Assembly: GCA_017476005.1 (NCBI GenBank)
Contig: JAFVEM010000056.1
Location: forward strand, 1-53,254
Direction of reading: 5' to 3'
From: Selenomonadaceae bacterium
GTDB taxonomy: Bacteria; Bacillota; Negativicutes; Selenomonadales; Selenomonadaceae
Length of the DNA stretch: 53,254 bases
Positions 14,819 to 23,254 of the stretch are shown here, one piece after another. Below the pieces are notes generated by a model. The model saw only the letters and a list, made by a program, of their open reading frames with translations. It was not told where the DNA came from and ran no database searches. Positions within the stretch are counted from its first letter, which is position 1. Every line of letters begins with the position of its first letter. The translations under genes and the position numbers were made by a program.

Positions 14819-16618
14819 CTATTGAAGCAGTCCCAAGACTTGACTCTTGTTTTGATTGGCCTGCGCCAGCATGGCTTGGGCGGCTTGGTAAAGCACGTTG
14901 TACTTGGTGTATTCCGTCATTTCCTTGGCCATGTCCGCATCGCGAATGGCGGACTCGGAATTTACCAGATTTTCCGCCGCTAAAGTGAGGTTGCTTTCCG
15001 TCATCTCCAAACGGCTTTCCAGCGCACCGATAGTGGTCTGAACGTTCATGGCTCGTTCCACCGCTTGATCCAGCACTCTGATGGCCAGATTGGCATCGTC
15101 TTGGGTGGCTAGGCTGATAATATCACCATGGGCGCTCTTTAGCCCCATGGCCTCCGCGCCCATATCCAAAAAACCGAAACGCAGTGACTGCCCGGCCTTG
15201 ATACCGATTTGGAGATTAAGTTTACCGGCCTGCGATGCCCAATCCGTAGGCCAATAAACCGTCAGTCCGTTTATCACGGAAGAGGAACCTGTGGGCGAGT
15301 ACCAAAACTTGGTGGAGCCGGCCTCGGAGACAACAGTGTCGCCGGTGCGTTCCGCCTTGGCATTACCCGCATCGTAGCCGCTGGCGGAGCCGGTATCTTC
15401 GTTATGCAGGTTTATGTTGCAGAAGGTCATGAGAAATTCGTCATCAGTGGCGCAGGCGGCGGCATCGGCTTGCATTTTAGTGGTCATATCCCCCCAGCCG
15501 GAGAATTTTCCATGAGTAGCGGCGGCTACGGCGCTGTCTAAGCCGCCCCCTCCTTGTTGCACCAGATGCTTCATGAATTGCTGTAAACTGCCCTCGCCGC
15601 CCTGCTTTTCCATGTAACGCATGGCCATATAACCGCCCACATAGGCGTTTATATCGGCAGCGGTGTTACTGGCGGAAGAGTTGATGGTAAAGTTGGTATT
15701 GGCTACCACATTTCTGGCATTGTTTAATCCTTGAAGATAGCGTACATCATCCACCCCATGCACTACCTCCGCGATACCTTCCATCAAAGCATCCGGTAGC
15801 GCCGCATAGCCGCGGACAGCCGCTGCCATAATGCCGTGGGTCAGTTCGTGGGCGATGGTGCGGTCAAGAACCCCGGTACCGGCCGGATTCAGGCCGTTGA
15901 CGTTGGCGGTATCTTTCACGTCCAAAGTGCCGAATTGATCCATGTTGATACGCATTTCCATGTAGTGAGCCGTATGTCCTGTATAACAATCGGAAGCCAG
16001 CACCCCCAGCACACCAGATCCATCGCTACCGGCGCCCAAGATGTTGGCGCTGTCGCTAAAGACCACGTTCAGGTATTTGTACTCTGTTTCGTTATCCTCG
16101 AAACTTACGCCAAAGGAATCCTTGATAAGGTCTAGGGTGTTGGGAATCCACTCGGTATATAGGGCTTTAATGATGTGTTGCTGTACCGTGGGATTACTGT
16201 CAACCGTGGAGCCGTCCAGAATCGTCTTGCCGTTATAGGCCACCAAGGCGTTATGATCCACCTGATCCACCAGCGCATTCACTTGCTTCTGGATCTGCGC
16301 CCGGTCGGCATCGGTATTCGTATCGTTGGCGGAGTTTATGGCTTTTTCCTTGAGGGTACGCAGTATGTCAACCGTGGAGGATACCGCTCCTTCGGCTACC
16401 TTTAACATATTCATGCCCGTTTGGGTGTTCCTTATATCCTGCTGCATGGCGCGAATGTTGGCTCGCATTTTTTCGGAAATGGCAAAACCTGACGAGGATT
16501 GAGCCATATTTATCTTTTCGCCGGTGGTTAAATTCTTCAAGCGTTTATTGCGCTTGGTGTTGTTCTCCTTGAGATTATTCAGCGCCAGCATGGCGGCGCT
16601 GTCATGTAATATTTTCAC
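14819..16618 (-). CDS. Proteolytic flagellin (flagellinolysin) with HExxH metallopeptidase insert
   Basis: A 599-residue flagellin with an enzyme in its hypervariable region. Residues about 1-140 are the flagellin D0-D1 core (LALNNLKENNTKRNKRLKNL, SSSGFAISEKMRANIRAM, ADRAQIQKQVNALVDQVDHN); about 505-599 are the C-terminal core ending in LAQANQNKSQVLGLLQ. Between them is a zinc-peptidase domain: HELTH near residues 255-261 and a downstream Glu (EGIAEVVHG) about 25 residues later, a gluzincin layout. This matches flagellinolysins, whose filaments are reported to be proteolytic. GTG at 16618 is chosen (MKILHDSAAM) with GGGAGG 8 nt upstream; GTG 16627 is too close to the RBS. It has its own sigma-28 promoter. 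Confidence 0.92.
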   Translation of the reverse strand: MKILHDSAAMLALNNLKENNTKRNKRLKNLTTGEKINMAQSSSGFAISEKMRANIRAMQQDIRNTQTGMNMLKVAEGAVSSTVDILRTLKEKAINSANDTNTDADRAQIQKQVNALVDQVDHNALVAYNGKTILDGSTVDSNPTVQQHIIKALYTEWIPNTLDLIKDSFGVSFEDNETEYKYLNVVFSDSANILGAGSDGSGVLGVLASDCYTGHTAHYMEMRINMDQFGTLDVKDTANVNGLNPAGTGVLDRTIAHELTHGIMAAAVRGYAALPDALMEGIAEVVHGVDDVRYLQGLNNARNVVANTNFTINSSASNTAADINAYVGGYMAMRYMEKQGGEGSLQQFMKHLVQQGGGGLDSAVAAATHGKFSGWGDMTTKMQADAAACATDDEFLMTFCNINLHNEDTGSASGYDAGNAKAERTGDTVVSEAGSTKFWYSPTGSSSVINGLTVYWPTDWASQAGKLNLQIGIKAGQSLRFGFLDMGAEAMGLKSAHGDIISLATQDDANLAIRVLDQAVERAMNVQTTIGALESRLEMTESNLTLAAENLVNSESAIRDADMAKEMTEYTKYNVLYQAAQAMLAQANQNKSQVLGLLQ

Positions 16619-16640
16619 GGTGCTCACCTCCCCTATTTAT

Positions 16641-16668
16641 ATATCGGTGGTTAGGCCGAAAAACTTTA
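16641..16668 (-). promoter_or_regulatory. Sigma-28 promoter of the proteolytic flagellin gene
   Basis: On the minus strand, TAAAGTTT (16668-16661), 12 nt, ACCGATAT (16648-16641). The enterobacterial consensus is TAAAGTTT-N11-GCCGATAA. The -35 is perfect. It lies 23 nt upstream of the GTG start, with the RBS between. Confidence 0.85.
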
Positions 16669-16679
16669 GCACTAATTTA

Positions 16680-17645
16680 TTATGACGCCTCTCCGTACAG
16701 ACAGACGCGATTGCGACCCGATTCCTTGACACCGTACATGGCCTGATCCGCCAGCATGACCAGTTCGTCGATGCCTTCGGCGCCCTCGGCTGAGTTTATA
16801 TCCACCACTCCGGCGCTGATGGTCATGCGAAATACGTTGTCAATCTTGACGGCGTGGAGCTGCCTGCCCATTTCCGCCAACGCCGCCTTGGCTGCCTGAC
16901 CGTTTTTTTCGATGATGCCTACGAATTCATCTCCTCCCCACCGACAAACATAGCCCTTGCCGCCGATCATTTTGACCATGGCCTCCGCCAAGGTTTTCAG
17001 CGCCGCATCTCCGGTAGAGTGTCCGTAAACATCGTTGATACGCTTGAAGTGGTCAATGTCTAGGATAAATAAGGACAGTTCCTTTTGGTGCGTGAAACCG
17101 TGATTTTGCAGATACCAAGTCTTGAAGGTATTGCGGCCGGAAAGCCCCGTCAGGGCATCTCGCGCCGCCAGCTCCAGTTCTCGCCAAATATTGATTCGCC
17201 CCTCGACTCTGGCGCACACCAACATGATGTCCGCCCCTTTCCCTCCGGCGAAGGTGGGGATGATAAGTTCGTCGCCATCCCAGAGATCCACGGTTTCTCC
17301 GGGAGCCAAAAGTTTGCGACGAAAAATAATGCCGTTTTTCGTGTCGCTGGCGGTGTAGGAAATTCCCTCCGGAGTGGTGTCGAAATAGCCATGATCCCTA
17401 GATACATATTTGTTGACCACGGGAATATCCGGCAGATGCCCCGGCACCGGACGCCCCAGTGTCTGATGCCCCGACAAGGGAAATTCCATGATCTCATGCT
17501 CGAAGCAGACGAACAGTTGCGGTTCGACGGTACTGGTTTCATTACTGGCCAGATAACTTTCCAGATATTCTCTGGCAGTGCGGTTGAGGTAGGTGGTGTC
17601 CATTCCCACGGCGGTAGTTGCGGCTATATTATCATTATCCGGCAT
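16680..17645 (-). CDS. FHA-GGDEF protein (putative diguanylate cyclase)
   Basis: A 321-residue cytoplasmic protein. About 45-135 is an FHA domain, which binds phosphothreonine (LGRPVP, VSRDHGYFD, KNGIIF matching the GR, SxxH and N signatures). About 165-321 is a GGDEF domain with 'LFILDIDHFKRINDVYGHS' and an intact RWGGDEF active site, so it should make c-di-GMP. No RxxD inhibitory site precedes the active site. ATG 17645 (MPDNDNIAATT) is preferred because AGGAGG and AGGAG precede it; an upstream in-frame start at 17702 falls in the rplL terminator. It lies just upstream of the proteolytic flagellin. Confidence 0.88.
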   Translation of the reverse strand: MPDNDNIAATTAVGMDTTYLNRTAREYLESYLASNETSTVEPQLFVCFEHEIMEFPLSGHQTLGRPVPGHLPDIPVVNKYVSRDHGYFDTTPEGISYTASDTKNGIIFRRKLLAPGETVDLWDGDELIIPTFAGGKGADIMLVCARVEGRINIWRELELAARDALTGLSGRNTFKTWYLQNHGFTHQKELSLFILDIDHFKRINDVYGHSTGDAALKTLAEAMVKMIGGKGYVCRWGGDEFVGIIEKNGQAAKAALAEMGRQLHAVKIDNVFRMTISAGVVDINSAEGAEGIDELVMLADQAMYGVKESGRNRVCLYGEAS

Positions 17646-17675
17646 TCTCCTAAAACCTCCTGCTACTCCAAAGTT

Positions 17676-17730
17676 AAAAGACCGATACCTCACGGCTACC
17701 ATAATCGCTCGTGCGGTATCGGTCTTTTTT
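17676..17730 (-). terminator. Terminator of the rplJL operon (bidirectional)
   Basis: Stem AAAAGACCGATACC/GGTATCGGTCTTTT with extra CACG/CGTG pairing. T-tracts on both strands (T4 on minus, T6 on plus). It follows the rplL stop. Confidence 0.85.
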
Positions 17731-17757
17731 ACTTGCCTAGTCTCTACCCAGTCTGAC

Positions 17758-18132
17758 TTACTTAACCTCGACGGTAGCGCCGGCCTCTTCGAGCTTAGCC
17801 TTCAAAGCATCGGCATCGGCCTTGGAAATCTTTTCCTTCACGGGAGCGGGAGCGCCATCTACGAGAGCCTTAGCCTCCTTCAAGCCAAGACCGGTTACCT
17901 CACGGACAACCTTAATGACGTTAATCTTTTTGTCGCCGGCAGCGGCCAAGACCACATCAAACTCGGTCTTCTCCTCCTCGGCGGCTCCGCCGGCGGCAGC
18001 GCCGGGAGCGGCAGCCACAGCTACGGGAGCGGCGGCGCTCACGCCGAACTTCTCCTCCATGGCCTTAACCAGTTCGCTCAGTTCCAAAACCGTCATGCTC
18101 TCAATGGCGGACATAATCTCTTCTTTAGTCAT
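17758..18132 (-). CDS. rplL: 50S ribosomal protein L7/L12
   Basis: A 124-residue L7/L12: N-terminal dimerisation helix ([20 protein letters not shown]), Ala/Gly-rich hinge (about 38-55) and C-terminal factor-binding domain with '[20 protein letters not shown]' and '[20 protein letters not shown]'. It forms the stalk that recruits EF-Tu, EF-G and other GTPases. The start at 18132 has GGAGG upstream; an in-frame extension to 18162 lacks an RBS. It follows rplJ, as is standard, and lies before the terminator at 17676-17730. Confidence 0.98.
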   Translation of the reverse strand: MTKEEIMSAIESMTVLELSELVKAMEEKFGVSAAAPVAVAAAPGAAAGGAAEEEKTEFDVVLAAAGDKKINVIKVVREVTGLGLKEAKALVDGAPAPVKEKISKADADALKAKLEEAGATVEVK

Positions 18133-18177
18133 ATTTATTACCTCCGAAAGTATTACATACAAAATAAAGAAATCACA

Positions 18178-18203
18178 AAGGGGTGCAGGGGCGTAAGTCC
18201 CTG
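18178..18203. repeat. Palindromic module A abutting the rplJ stop codon
   Basis: AAAGGGGTGCAGGGG, loop, CCCTG, matching module A at 31271-31294. It fills most of the rplJ-rplL gap and touches the rplJ stop. Confidence 0.7.
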
Positions 18204-18746
18204 TTAAGCTGCTTTCTCTTTTTGCTCGCGGATAGCCTCAAGCACATATACAGCTTTCCGAATAACACCCTGAAGTACGCCCACGGTATTGGCGATAGGC
18301 GCATTCATGCTGCCCAAGAGTTTGGCGATGAGTTCTTCGCGAGAGGGGAGCGAGGCCAGCGCCTTGACTTCCTTTTCGTCAATGACCTTGCCTTCCACTA
18401 GGCCAACCTTCACCGTGAGAATCCCGGCATCCTCCAGCTTGTTCTTCTTCATGAAACCGCAGATGACTTTGGCCGGAGCCACCGCATCCTCGGTGGAGTA
18501 AGCCAGCGCCGTGGTGCCTTCCAAGTGAGACTCGATACCTTCAAGACCGGCCTCGCGCACAGCGAGACGCGTCATGGTGTTCTTCACCACATGGTAAGTC
18601 ACGCCGGCGGCGCGCAGTTCCCGGCGAAGCTCGGTGTCTTGCGCCACCGTAAGCCCCCGGTAGCTGGTGAATACCGCGCCCTTGGCCGATGTGAGATGTT
18701 CCTTGAGTTCTTCTACCACTGCTTTCTTTTTTGCCGTTACACCCAT
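18204..18746 (-). CDS. rplJ: 50S ribosomal protein L10
   Basis: A 180-residue L10: '[20 protein letters not shown]', '[20 protein letters not shown]', '[17 protein letters not shown]' and the C-terminal helix that binds L7/L12 dimers ([20 protein letters not shown]). It anchors the L7/L12 stalk to 23S rRNA. Expression is probably autoregulated by L10 binding to the leader at 18945-19085. Several palindromic repeats lie between that leader and the gene. The ATG at 18746 is preceded by AAGGAGGTGAAAAC. Confidence 0.98.
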   Translation of the reverse strand: MGVTAKKKAVVEELKEHLTSAKGAVFTSYRGLTVAQDTELRRELRAAGVTYHVVKNTMTRLAVREAGLEGIESHLEGTTALAYSTEDAVAPAKVICGFMKKNKLEDAGILTVKVGLVEGKVIDEKEVKALASLPSREELIAKLLGSMNAPIANTVGVLQGVIRKAVYVLEAIREQKEKAA

Positions 18747-18780
18747 GTTTTCACCTCCTTAAATGGTAAACGAATTTATT

Positions 18781-18938
18781 TTTTATTAAGGGGTCAAGGG
18801 GATAAGCAGACTCTAGGAGCTTTAGCTCCGTAGAGGTCGCTTATGCTTTGCAAATTATTTCCCCTTGTGGGGTTTGGGCATAAGCAGACTCTTAGGGCGC
18901 AAGCCCTTAGAGGTCGCTTATACAAAGTAAAGCCCCAT
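18781..18938. repeat. Nested palindromic repeats between the L10 leader and rplJ
   Basis: Module A (AAGGGGATAA...AATTATTTCCCCTT) has module B (18802-18844, ATAAGC...GCTTAT) in its loop. It is followed by module C (GGGGTTTGGGC...AAAGCCCC) with another module B (18880-18921) in its loop. The two B copies have different inner stems: GGAGC/GCTCC and AGGGC/GCCCT. Confidence 0.8.
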
Positions 18939-18944
18939 GTCCTA

Positions 18945-19085
18945 TAAAAAAACCTCCGTCGCCACCGCGCCGGAGGTTTTTTGCGCCGCAAAGGGCGTCA
19001 AAATATATCGCTCCGACCTCGGTGGGCGGCTAACGCCGTTAGATGACAAATGTCAAACCCACTGTCTGCAGTCAGGTTTATGCAA
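18945..19085 (-). ncRNA. L10 leader with intrinsic attenuator
   Basis: On the minus strand, GCAGACAGTGGG, TAACGGCGTTAGCC and CACCGAGGTCGGAG (19072-19008 region) resemble the ribosomal protein L10 leader, which binds L10 or L10-(L12)4. It is followed by a terminator hairpin: AAAAAACCTCCG (18946-18957 on plus) pairs with CGGAGGTTTTTT (18971-18982), giving a U-tract on the minus-strand RNA. This suggests attenuation of rplJL. The match was made by eye, not with a covariance model. Confidence 0.8.
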
Positions 19086-19094
19086 TTTTCTTCG

Positions 19095-19778
19095 TCAGTT
19101 GACGGCTACAGGAACTCCAGGCCCCATGGTAGCGCTTACCGTAATGGCGCGGAGGTATTGTCCCTTAGCCGCCGCCGGGCGAACTCGCACCAAGGTATCG
19201 ATGATGGTCTTGTAGTTCTCTTCCAGCTTGTTACTGTCAAAAGAGGCTTTGCCGATGGGGCAATGAATGTTGCCGGCCTTGTCGGTACGGTATTCCACCT
19301 TACCGGCTTTAATCTCGGCGATGGCCTTGTTTAAATCCATAGTCACCGTACCGAGTTTCGGGTTCGGCATGAGTCCCCGGGGGCCTAAAATCTTACCCAA
19401 ACGACCGACAGTCCCCATCATATCCGGGGTGGCCACCGCTACGTCAAAGTCCAGCCAGCCCCCTTGGATTTTCGTCACAATCTCGTCGGAGCCGACAAAA
19501 TCTGCGCCGGCTTCCTCCGCTTCTTTCACCTTTTCCCCCTTGGCAAAGACCAAGACTCGCTTGGATTTGCCGGTGCCGTGGGGCAGGACGACCGCGCCGC
19601 GCACTTGCTGATCGGCGTATTTAGGATCCACGCCTAAGCGCACATGCACTTCGATGGTTTCGTCAAATTTGGCCGTGGCGGTCTTTTTTACAAGTTCCAT
19701 CGCCTCGGTAGGCGTGTACTTTTTTTCGGCCTCGATGAGCTTCGCCGCGTCCTGATACTTTTTACCGTGTTTTGCCAA
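19095..19778 (-). CDS. rplA: 50S ribosomal protein L1
   Basis: A 227-residue L1 with '[20 protein letters not shown]', '[20 protein letters not shown]' and '[20 protein letters not shown]' (L1 signature). It forms the mobile L1 stalk at the E site and is a translational repressor in many bacteria. The start is taken as TTG 19778 (MAKHGKKY), because L1 proteins begin there and AGAGGTG is 6-7 nt upstream; GTG 19787 overlaps the RBS. It lies between rplK and the L10 leader. Confidence 0.97.
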   Translation of the reverse strand: MAKHGKKYQDAAKLIEAEKKYTPTEAMELVKKTATAKFDETIEVHVRLGVDPKYADQQVRGAVVLPHGTGKSKRVLVFAKGEKVKEAEEAGADFVGSDEIVTKIQGGWLDFDVAVATPDMMGTVGRLGKILGPRGLMPNPKLGTVTMDLNKAIAEIKAGKVEYRTDKAGNIHCPIGKASFDSNKLEENYKTIIDTLVRVRPAAAKGQYLRAITVSATMGPGVPVAVN

Positions 19779-19826
19779 TGTTTTCACCTCTGGTGGTACA
19801 AACGGATAATCCTCCCACGCTCAGAC

Positions 19827-20252
19827 TTAGGCCACAATCTCAATGCCCATGCTGCGAGCCGTTCCCTCGATCATGCGAGTGGCGGCCTCCACATCGGCGG
19901 CATTCAAATCCTTCATCTTGCTCTCGGCGATTTCCACCGCCTTGGCGCGAGGAAGTTTGGCCACCTTCGTCTTGTTCGGCACGCCGGATCCCTTCTCAAT
20001 GCCGGCCGCTTTCTTTAAAAGCACGGCGGCGGGAGGGGTCTTGGTGATGAACGTGAAGGATCTATCCTCAAAGACCGTGATTTCCACGGGGATAATCAGC
20101 CCCGCTTGCGTCTTGGTTCTTTCGTTAAACTCCTTGCAGAAGCCCATGATGTTCACACCGGCCTGACCTAAGGCCGGGCCTACCGGAGGGGCGGGATTAG
20201 CCTTACCGGCGGCTACCTGCAACTTTACGATACGCGCTACTTTCTTTGCCAT
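19827..20252 (-). CDS. rplK: 50S ribosomal protein L11
   Basis: A 141-residue L11 of normal length: '[20 protein letters not shown]', '[18 protein letters not shown]' and the C-terminal rRNA-binding '[20 protein letters not shown]' with MGIEIV. It forms the GTPase-associated centre with 23S rRNA and is needed for stringent-response sensing by RelA. It follows nusG and precedes rplA, the usual order. RBS GAGGTGAG about 8 nt upstream of the ATG at 20252. Confidence 0.98.
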   Translation of the reverse strand: MAKKVARIVKLQVAAGKANPAPPVGPALGQAGVNIMGFCKEFNERTKTQAGLIIPVEITVFEDRSFTFITKTPPAAVLLKKAAGIEKGSGVPNKTKVAKLPRAKAVEIAESKMKDLNAADVEAATRMIEGTARSMGIEIVA

Positions 20253-20281
20253 AATTTAGTCTCACCTCCTCAAAAGAAGCG

Positions 20282-20830
20282 TCAAACCTTCTCCACTTGA
20301 CTCGCCTCGACTTCCACCACGGTGCCGCTCACGGAGATCTTTAGCAGACCTTTTTCGGCGTCTATCTCTAAGACATCCCCCGTATAGCCGTCGTACCAAC
20401 TGCCGTTGATTCGCACCGTGTCCCCAACCTGCACGCTCAATTTTACGGTCGTTTTCTGCGCCGTACTGAGTATGCGCTGAGCTTCCTCATCGCTCAGGGG
20501 GATAGGCTCCTTTTCGGAACCTACAAACCCCGTTACCCCTTGGGTATTTCGCACCACATACCATGAGCGAGTATTCACTATCATATCCACCAGCACATAG
20601 CCGGGGAAAACCTTGGCGAGTTTCTTTTTGCCTTGGCGGTCAACCTCATCCGATTCCTCCATGGGAACCACTACGTTAAAAATCTCGTCTCCCAGACCTT
20701 GCGAGGCAATCTTACTCTCTAAGTTTGCCTTGACCTTGTTTTCGTAGCCGGAGTAGGTGTGAATCACATACCAAGCGCGAGTCCCACCTTGGCCGTCTTC
20801 ATCCATAAAGGAGCTAAATTTCGTTCCCAC
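20282..20830 (-). CDS. nusG: Transcription elongation/antitermination factor NusG
   Basis: A 182-residue NusG: NGN domain (RAWYVIHTYSGYENKVKANL, FPGYVLVDM, WYVVRNTQGVTGFVG) and a C-terminal KOW domain (GDTVRINGSWYDGYTGDVLE). It binds the RNA polymerase clamp and links transcription to translation or Rho. The start is taken as GTG 20830, 12 nt after secE; the RBS (GGCGGG) is weak. The N-terminal extension before the NGN domain is Gly/Asp-rich. Confidence 0.97.
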   Translation of the reverse strand: MGTKFSSFMDEDGQGGTRAWYVIHTYSGYENKVKANLESKIASQGLGDEIFNVVVPMEESDEVDRQGKKKLAKVFPGYVLVDMIVNTRSWYVVRNTQGVTGFVGSEKEPIPLSDEEAQRILSTAQKTTVKLSVQVGDTVRINGSWYDGYTGDVLEIDAEKGLLKISVSGTVVEVEASQVEKV

Positions 20831-20842
20831 TGTGCTACCCGC

Positions 20843-21037
20843 CTATTTCAAAATGATGTAAAAGAGCCGGGCAAAGAAGGTGTCGCACACCCAAATGAGG
20901 GCGCAGACGATTACCACCGCGATACCCACGACTCCGGTGTAGGTGGCCAGCTCCTTCTTGTTTGACCAAGAAACCTTCTTCATTTCGGCGACGACTTCGT
21001 CTAGGAATTTTTTGGGAGAGAATTTCCGGTCTGCCAA
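20843..21037 (-). CDS. secE: Preprotein translocase subunit SecE
   Basis: A 64-residue single-helix SecE of the short Firmicutes type: amphipathic segment 'FLDEVVAEMKKVSWSNKKEL' then a transmembrane helix (GVVGIAVVIVCALIWVCDTF). It clamps SecY in the Sec translocon. It precedes nusG, as in most bacteria. The start is probably TTG 21037 (MADRKFSP); the nearest purine-rich site (GAAGGA) is very close to it, so the exact start is less certain. An overlapping out-of-frame ORF starting at 21047 is rejected. Confidence 0.93.
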   Translation of the reverse strand: MADRKFSPKKFLDEVVAEMKKVSWSNKKELATYTGVVGIAVVIVCALIWVCDTFFARLFYIILK

Positions 21038-21068
21038 AATCCTTCACATCCCCATAAGTATCGGATAA

Positions 21069-21218
21069 TTACTTGGTCTCTTTGTGCAAGGTATGTTTCT
21101 TGCAGAACTTGCAGTACTTGTTAAATTCCAATCTGTCGGGATTGTTCTTCTTGTTCTTATTGGTTTGGTAGTTGCGGCTCTTGCACTCGGTGCAGGCCAA
21201 CGTCACCGCATTGCGCAT
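21069..21218 (-). CDS. rpmG: 50S ribosomal protein L33 (zinc-binding type)
   Basis: A 49-codon gene read directly from the minus strand: [17 protein letters not shown], then [15 protein letters not shown] and [13 protein letters not shown]. The cysteine pairs CTEC and CKFC make it the zinc-containing (C+) form of L33, a small protein near the E site. It is upstream of secE, as in many Firmicutes. Confidence 0.95.
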   Translation of the reverse strand: MRNAVTLACTECKSRNYQTNKNKKNNPDRLEFNKYCKFCKKHTLHKETK

Positions 21219-21365
21219 CCTTTGTTACACCCCTTGTCTCGCTCATTTACCGGCAAAATTTTTGCCCCTTGTCCCATAAAAGAAAAGCTGTCGCCCATTC
21301 TACCACAGGGCAAAATCCATGTCAACGCAAAATAAAAACCCCTTTGAGAGGGGTTAAAATTTTCA

Positions 21366-21442
21366 TGGTGGCGGCACAGAGACTTGAACTCCGGACACTG
21401 CGGGTATGAACCGCATGCTCTAGCCAGCTGAGCTATGCCGCC
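21366..21442 (-). tRNA. tRNA-Met (CAT), elongator
   Basis: 77 nt on the minus strand including an encoded CCA. The acceptor GGCGGCA pairs with TGCCGCC, the anticodon stem TGCGG/CCGCA encloses TTCATAC, and the T-loop is TTCAAGT. A normal paired first position marks it as the elongator type. Confidence 0.95.
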
Positions 21443-21448
21443 GTTTAA

Positions 21449-21524
21449 TGGAGCTGATGACCGGGATTGAACCGGTGACCTTATCCTTACCAAGGATACG
21501 CTCTACCGACTGAGCTACATCAGC
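21449..21524 (-). tRNA. tRNA-Thr (GGT)
   Basis: 76 nt on the minus strand with an encoded CCA. The acceptor is GCTGATG/CATCAGC, the anticodon stem TATCC/GGATA has loop TTGGTAA, and the T-arm is CCGGTTCAATCCCGG. Confidence 0.95.
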
Positions 21525-21537
21525 ATGAAAACAAACT

Positions 21538-21613
<76 letters not shown>

Positions 21614-21622
21614 ATGAGAACT

Positions 21623-21698
<76 letters not shown>

Positions 21699-21736
21699 AA
21701 AATATTTTTTATCTCGCGTCCATCAGACAAGAAGAG

Positions 21737-21765
21737 ATTATACAGCATGGAATTTTCCTTGTAAA
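21737..21765 (-). promoter_or_regulatory. Promoter of the tRNA cluster
   Basis: On the minus strand, TTTACA (21765-21760), 17 nt, TATAAT (21742-21737), about 40 nt upstream of the first tRNA. It is close to the sigma-70 consensus. Confidence 0.75.
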
Positions 21766-21902
21766 GAGTTTTTTTTGCGATTCCGAAAAAAAATTTTTTG
21801 AAACGCTGGCTTTTCCCTTGTATTTCTGCTATTATGGCCAAGTATTTGCCATAAGCATATTTGCTATGCTTGTTTAGCATATATTTTAGGAGGAAATCTT
21901 TA

Positions 21903-22103
21903 ATGAAGTCAACCATTACCATAAAGTCCGAGCGTTGCAAGGGCTGCGGTATCTGCGTGGCCTTTTGTCCCAAGAAAGTTTTGGGACTCAGCGAGCTGGG
22001 CAAGGTGCAGGTAGAAAACGGCGAAAGCTGTATCGCTTGCGCTCAGTGCGAATTACGCTGCCCCGATTACGCCATTTTTGTGGATAAAAAGGAGGGAGCC
22101 TGA
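21903..22103 (+). CDS. korD: 2-oxoacid:ferredoxin oxidoreductase, ferredoxin (delta) subunit
   Basis: A 66-residue protein with two 4Fe-4S binding motifs, CKGCGICVAFCP and CIACAQCELRCP. It carries electrons from the thiamine-pyrophosphate centre to external ferredoxin. The start at 21903 (MKSTITIKSERC) is chosen because AGGAGG lies 8-9 nt upstream; an in-frame extension from 21861 is in the leader. It is the first gene of korDABC; its stop overlaps the next start. A small hairpin (TATGCT...AGCATA) just upstream may be regulatory. Confidence 0.92.
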   Translation: MKSTITIKSERCKGCGICVAFCPKKVLGLSELGKVQVENGESCIACAQCELRCPDYAIFVDKKEGA

Positions 22104-23254
22104 TGAAGGAAGCCAGACTTATGCAGGGTAACGAGGCTTGCGCCGAAGGGGCTATTGCCGCCGGGGTAAATTTTTTTGCCGGCTACCCCATTACTCCCTC
22201 CACGGAAATTGCCGAATCCATGGCCAAACTTCTTCCGAAAAACGGGGGCAAATTCATCCAGATGGAAGATGAGATCGCCGCCATGGGAGCCATTTTAGGC
22301 GCGTCGTTAGCCGGTTCCAAAGTCATGGATGCCACCAGCGGCCCCGGGTTTTCTTTGAAGCAGGAGCTTATCGGCTACGCCGCCTGCGCGGAAATTCCCT
22401 GCGTGGTGGTCAACGTGCAACGGGTAGGCCCCTCCACCGGGCAACCCACCGCTCCCTCACAAGGGGATGTAATGCAGGTGCGTTGGGGAACTCACGGAGA
22501 TCACCCCATGATCGCCCTCTCGCCTTGGAGCGTCCGGGAAACTTTTGACGCCACCATTATGGCGGTGAATTACGCCGAGCGGTTTCGCACGCCGGTTATT
22601 TTGCTTATGGACGAGATTGTGGGACACTTGCGCGAGAAAGTTGTTTTGCCGGAGGATAACGAAATTGTGGTCTATCCGCGCCGCAAGCCGAAGAAAACTC
22701 GCGCCGAAGGCTATCAGCCTTTCGCCCCCGACGAAGATTTGGTGCCGAACACCGCCAATTTCGGCGACGGCTATCATATTCACGTCACCGGCCTTATTCA
22801 CGACGAAACGGGCTTCCCCGTAGGGAGTCCCAAGGTGACGGAGGAATCCATTCGCCGCTTGCACGAAAAAATTTCTCGGGTGGGTGAAGAAATAATTCAC
22901 ACCTACGAATATTTCATGGAGGACGCGGAGTATGCGGTGGTGTCCTTCGGCGGCACGGCGCGCACGGCTTATGAAGCCGTCAGAGCGGCCAGAGCCGAAG
23001 GCAAAAAAGTGGGACTCCTGCGCCTTATGACCGTTTGGCCGTTTGCGGATAAGGCCATCGCTCGCCTCGCGGCAAAAGTCAAGGGAATTATCGTGGCAGA
23101 ATTAAACTACGGTCAAATCATTGGCGAAGTAGAGCGCGCCGCTCAAGGAAAATGCCAGGTGTTGCTTTGCGCCAAGTACAATATGCAGACCTTCGAGCCG
23201 CCGGAAATCAGAGCGGCCATCGAGAAAATGATAAATGGGGGGAAAAAGAGCTAA
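22103..23254 (+). CDS. korA: 2-oxoacid:ferredoxin oxidoreductase, alpha subunit (KorA-like)
   Basis: A 383-residue alpha subunit with 'GNEACAEGAIAAGVNFFAGY' and PITPSTEIAE, the YPITPST motif that contacts TPP/CoA, then 'MDATSGPGFSLKQELIGYA' and the C-terminal domain 'YEYFMEDAEYAVVSFGGTAR'. With KorB it converts a 2-oxoacid and CoA to acyl-CoA, CO2 and reduced ferredoxin. The D-A-B-C order and sequence favour 2-oxoglutarate, with branched-chain 2-oxoacids (Vor) an alternative. It starts in the korD stop overlap and ends in a TAATG overlap with korB. Confidence 0.92.
   Translation: MKEARLMQGNEACAEGAIAAGVNFFAGYPITPSTEIAESMAKLLPKNGGKFIQMEDEIAAMGAILGASLAGSKVMDATSGPGFSLKQELIGYAACAEIPCVVVNVQRVGPSTGQPTAPSQGDVMQVRWGTHGDHPMIALSPWSVRETFDATIMAVNYAERFRTPVILLMDEIVGHLREKVVLPEDNEIVVYPRRKPKKTRAEGYQPFAPDEDLVPNTANFGDGYHIHVTGLIHDETGFPVGSPKVTEESIRRLHEKISRVGEEIIHTYEYFMEDAEYAVVSFGGTARTAYEAVRAARAEGKKVGLLRLMTVWPFADKAIARLAAKVKGIIVAELNYGQIIGEVERAAQGKCQVLLCAKYNMQTFEPPEIRAAIEKMINGGKKS

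Noticed and set aside
21861..21902. Longer N-terminus for korD from an upstream ATG
   Set aside because: The extra 14 codons overlap the leader hairpin and lack an RBS; the ATG at 21903 has AGGAGG.
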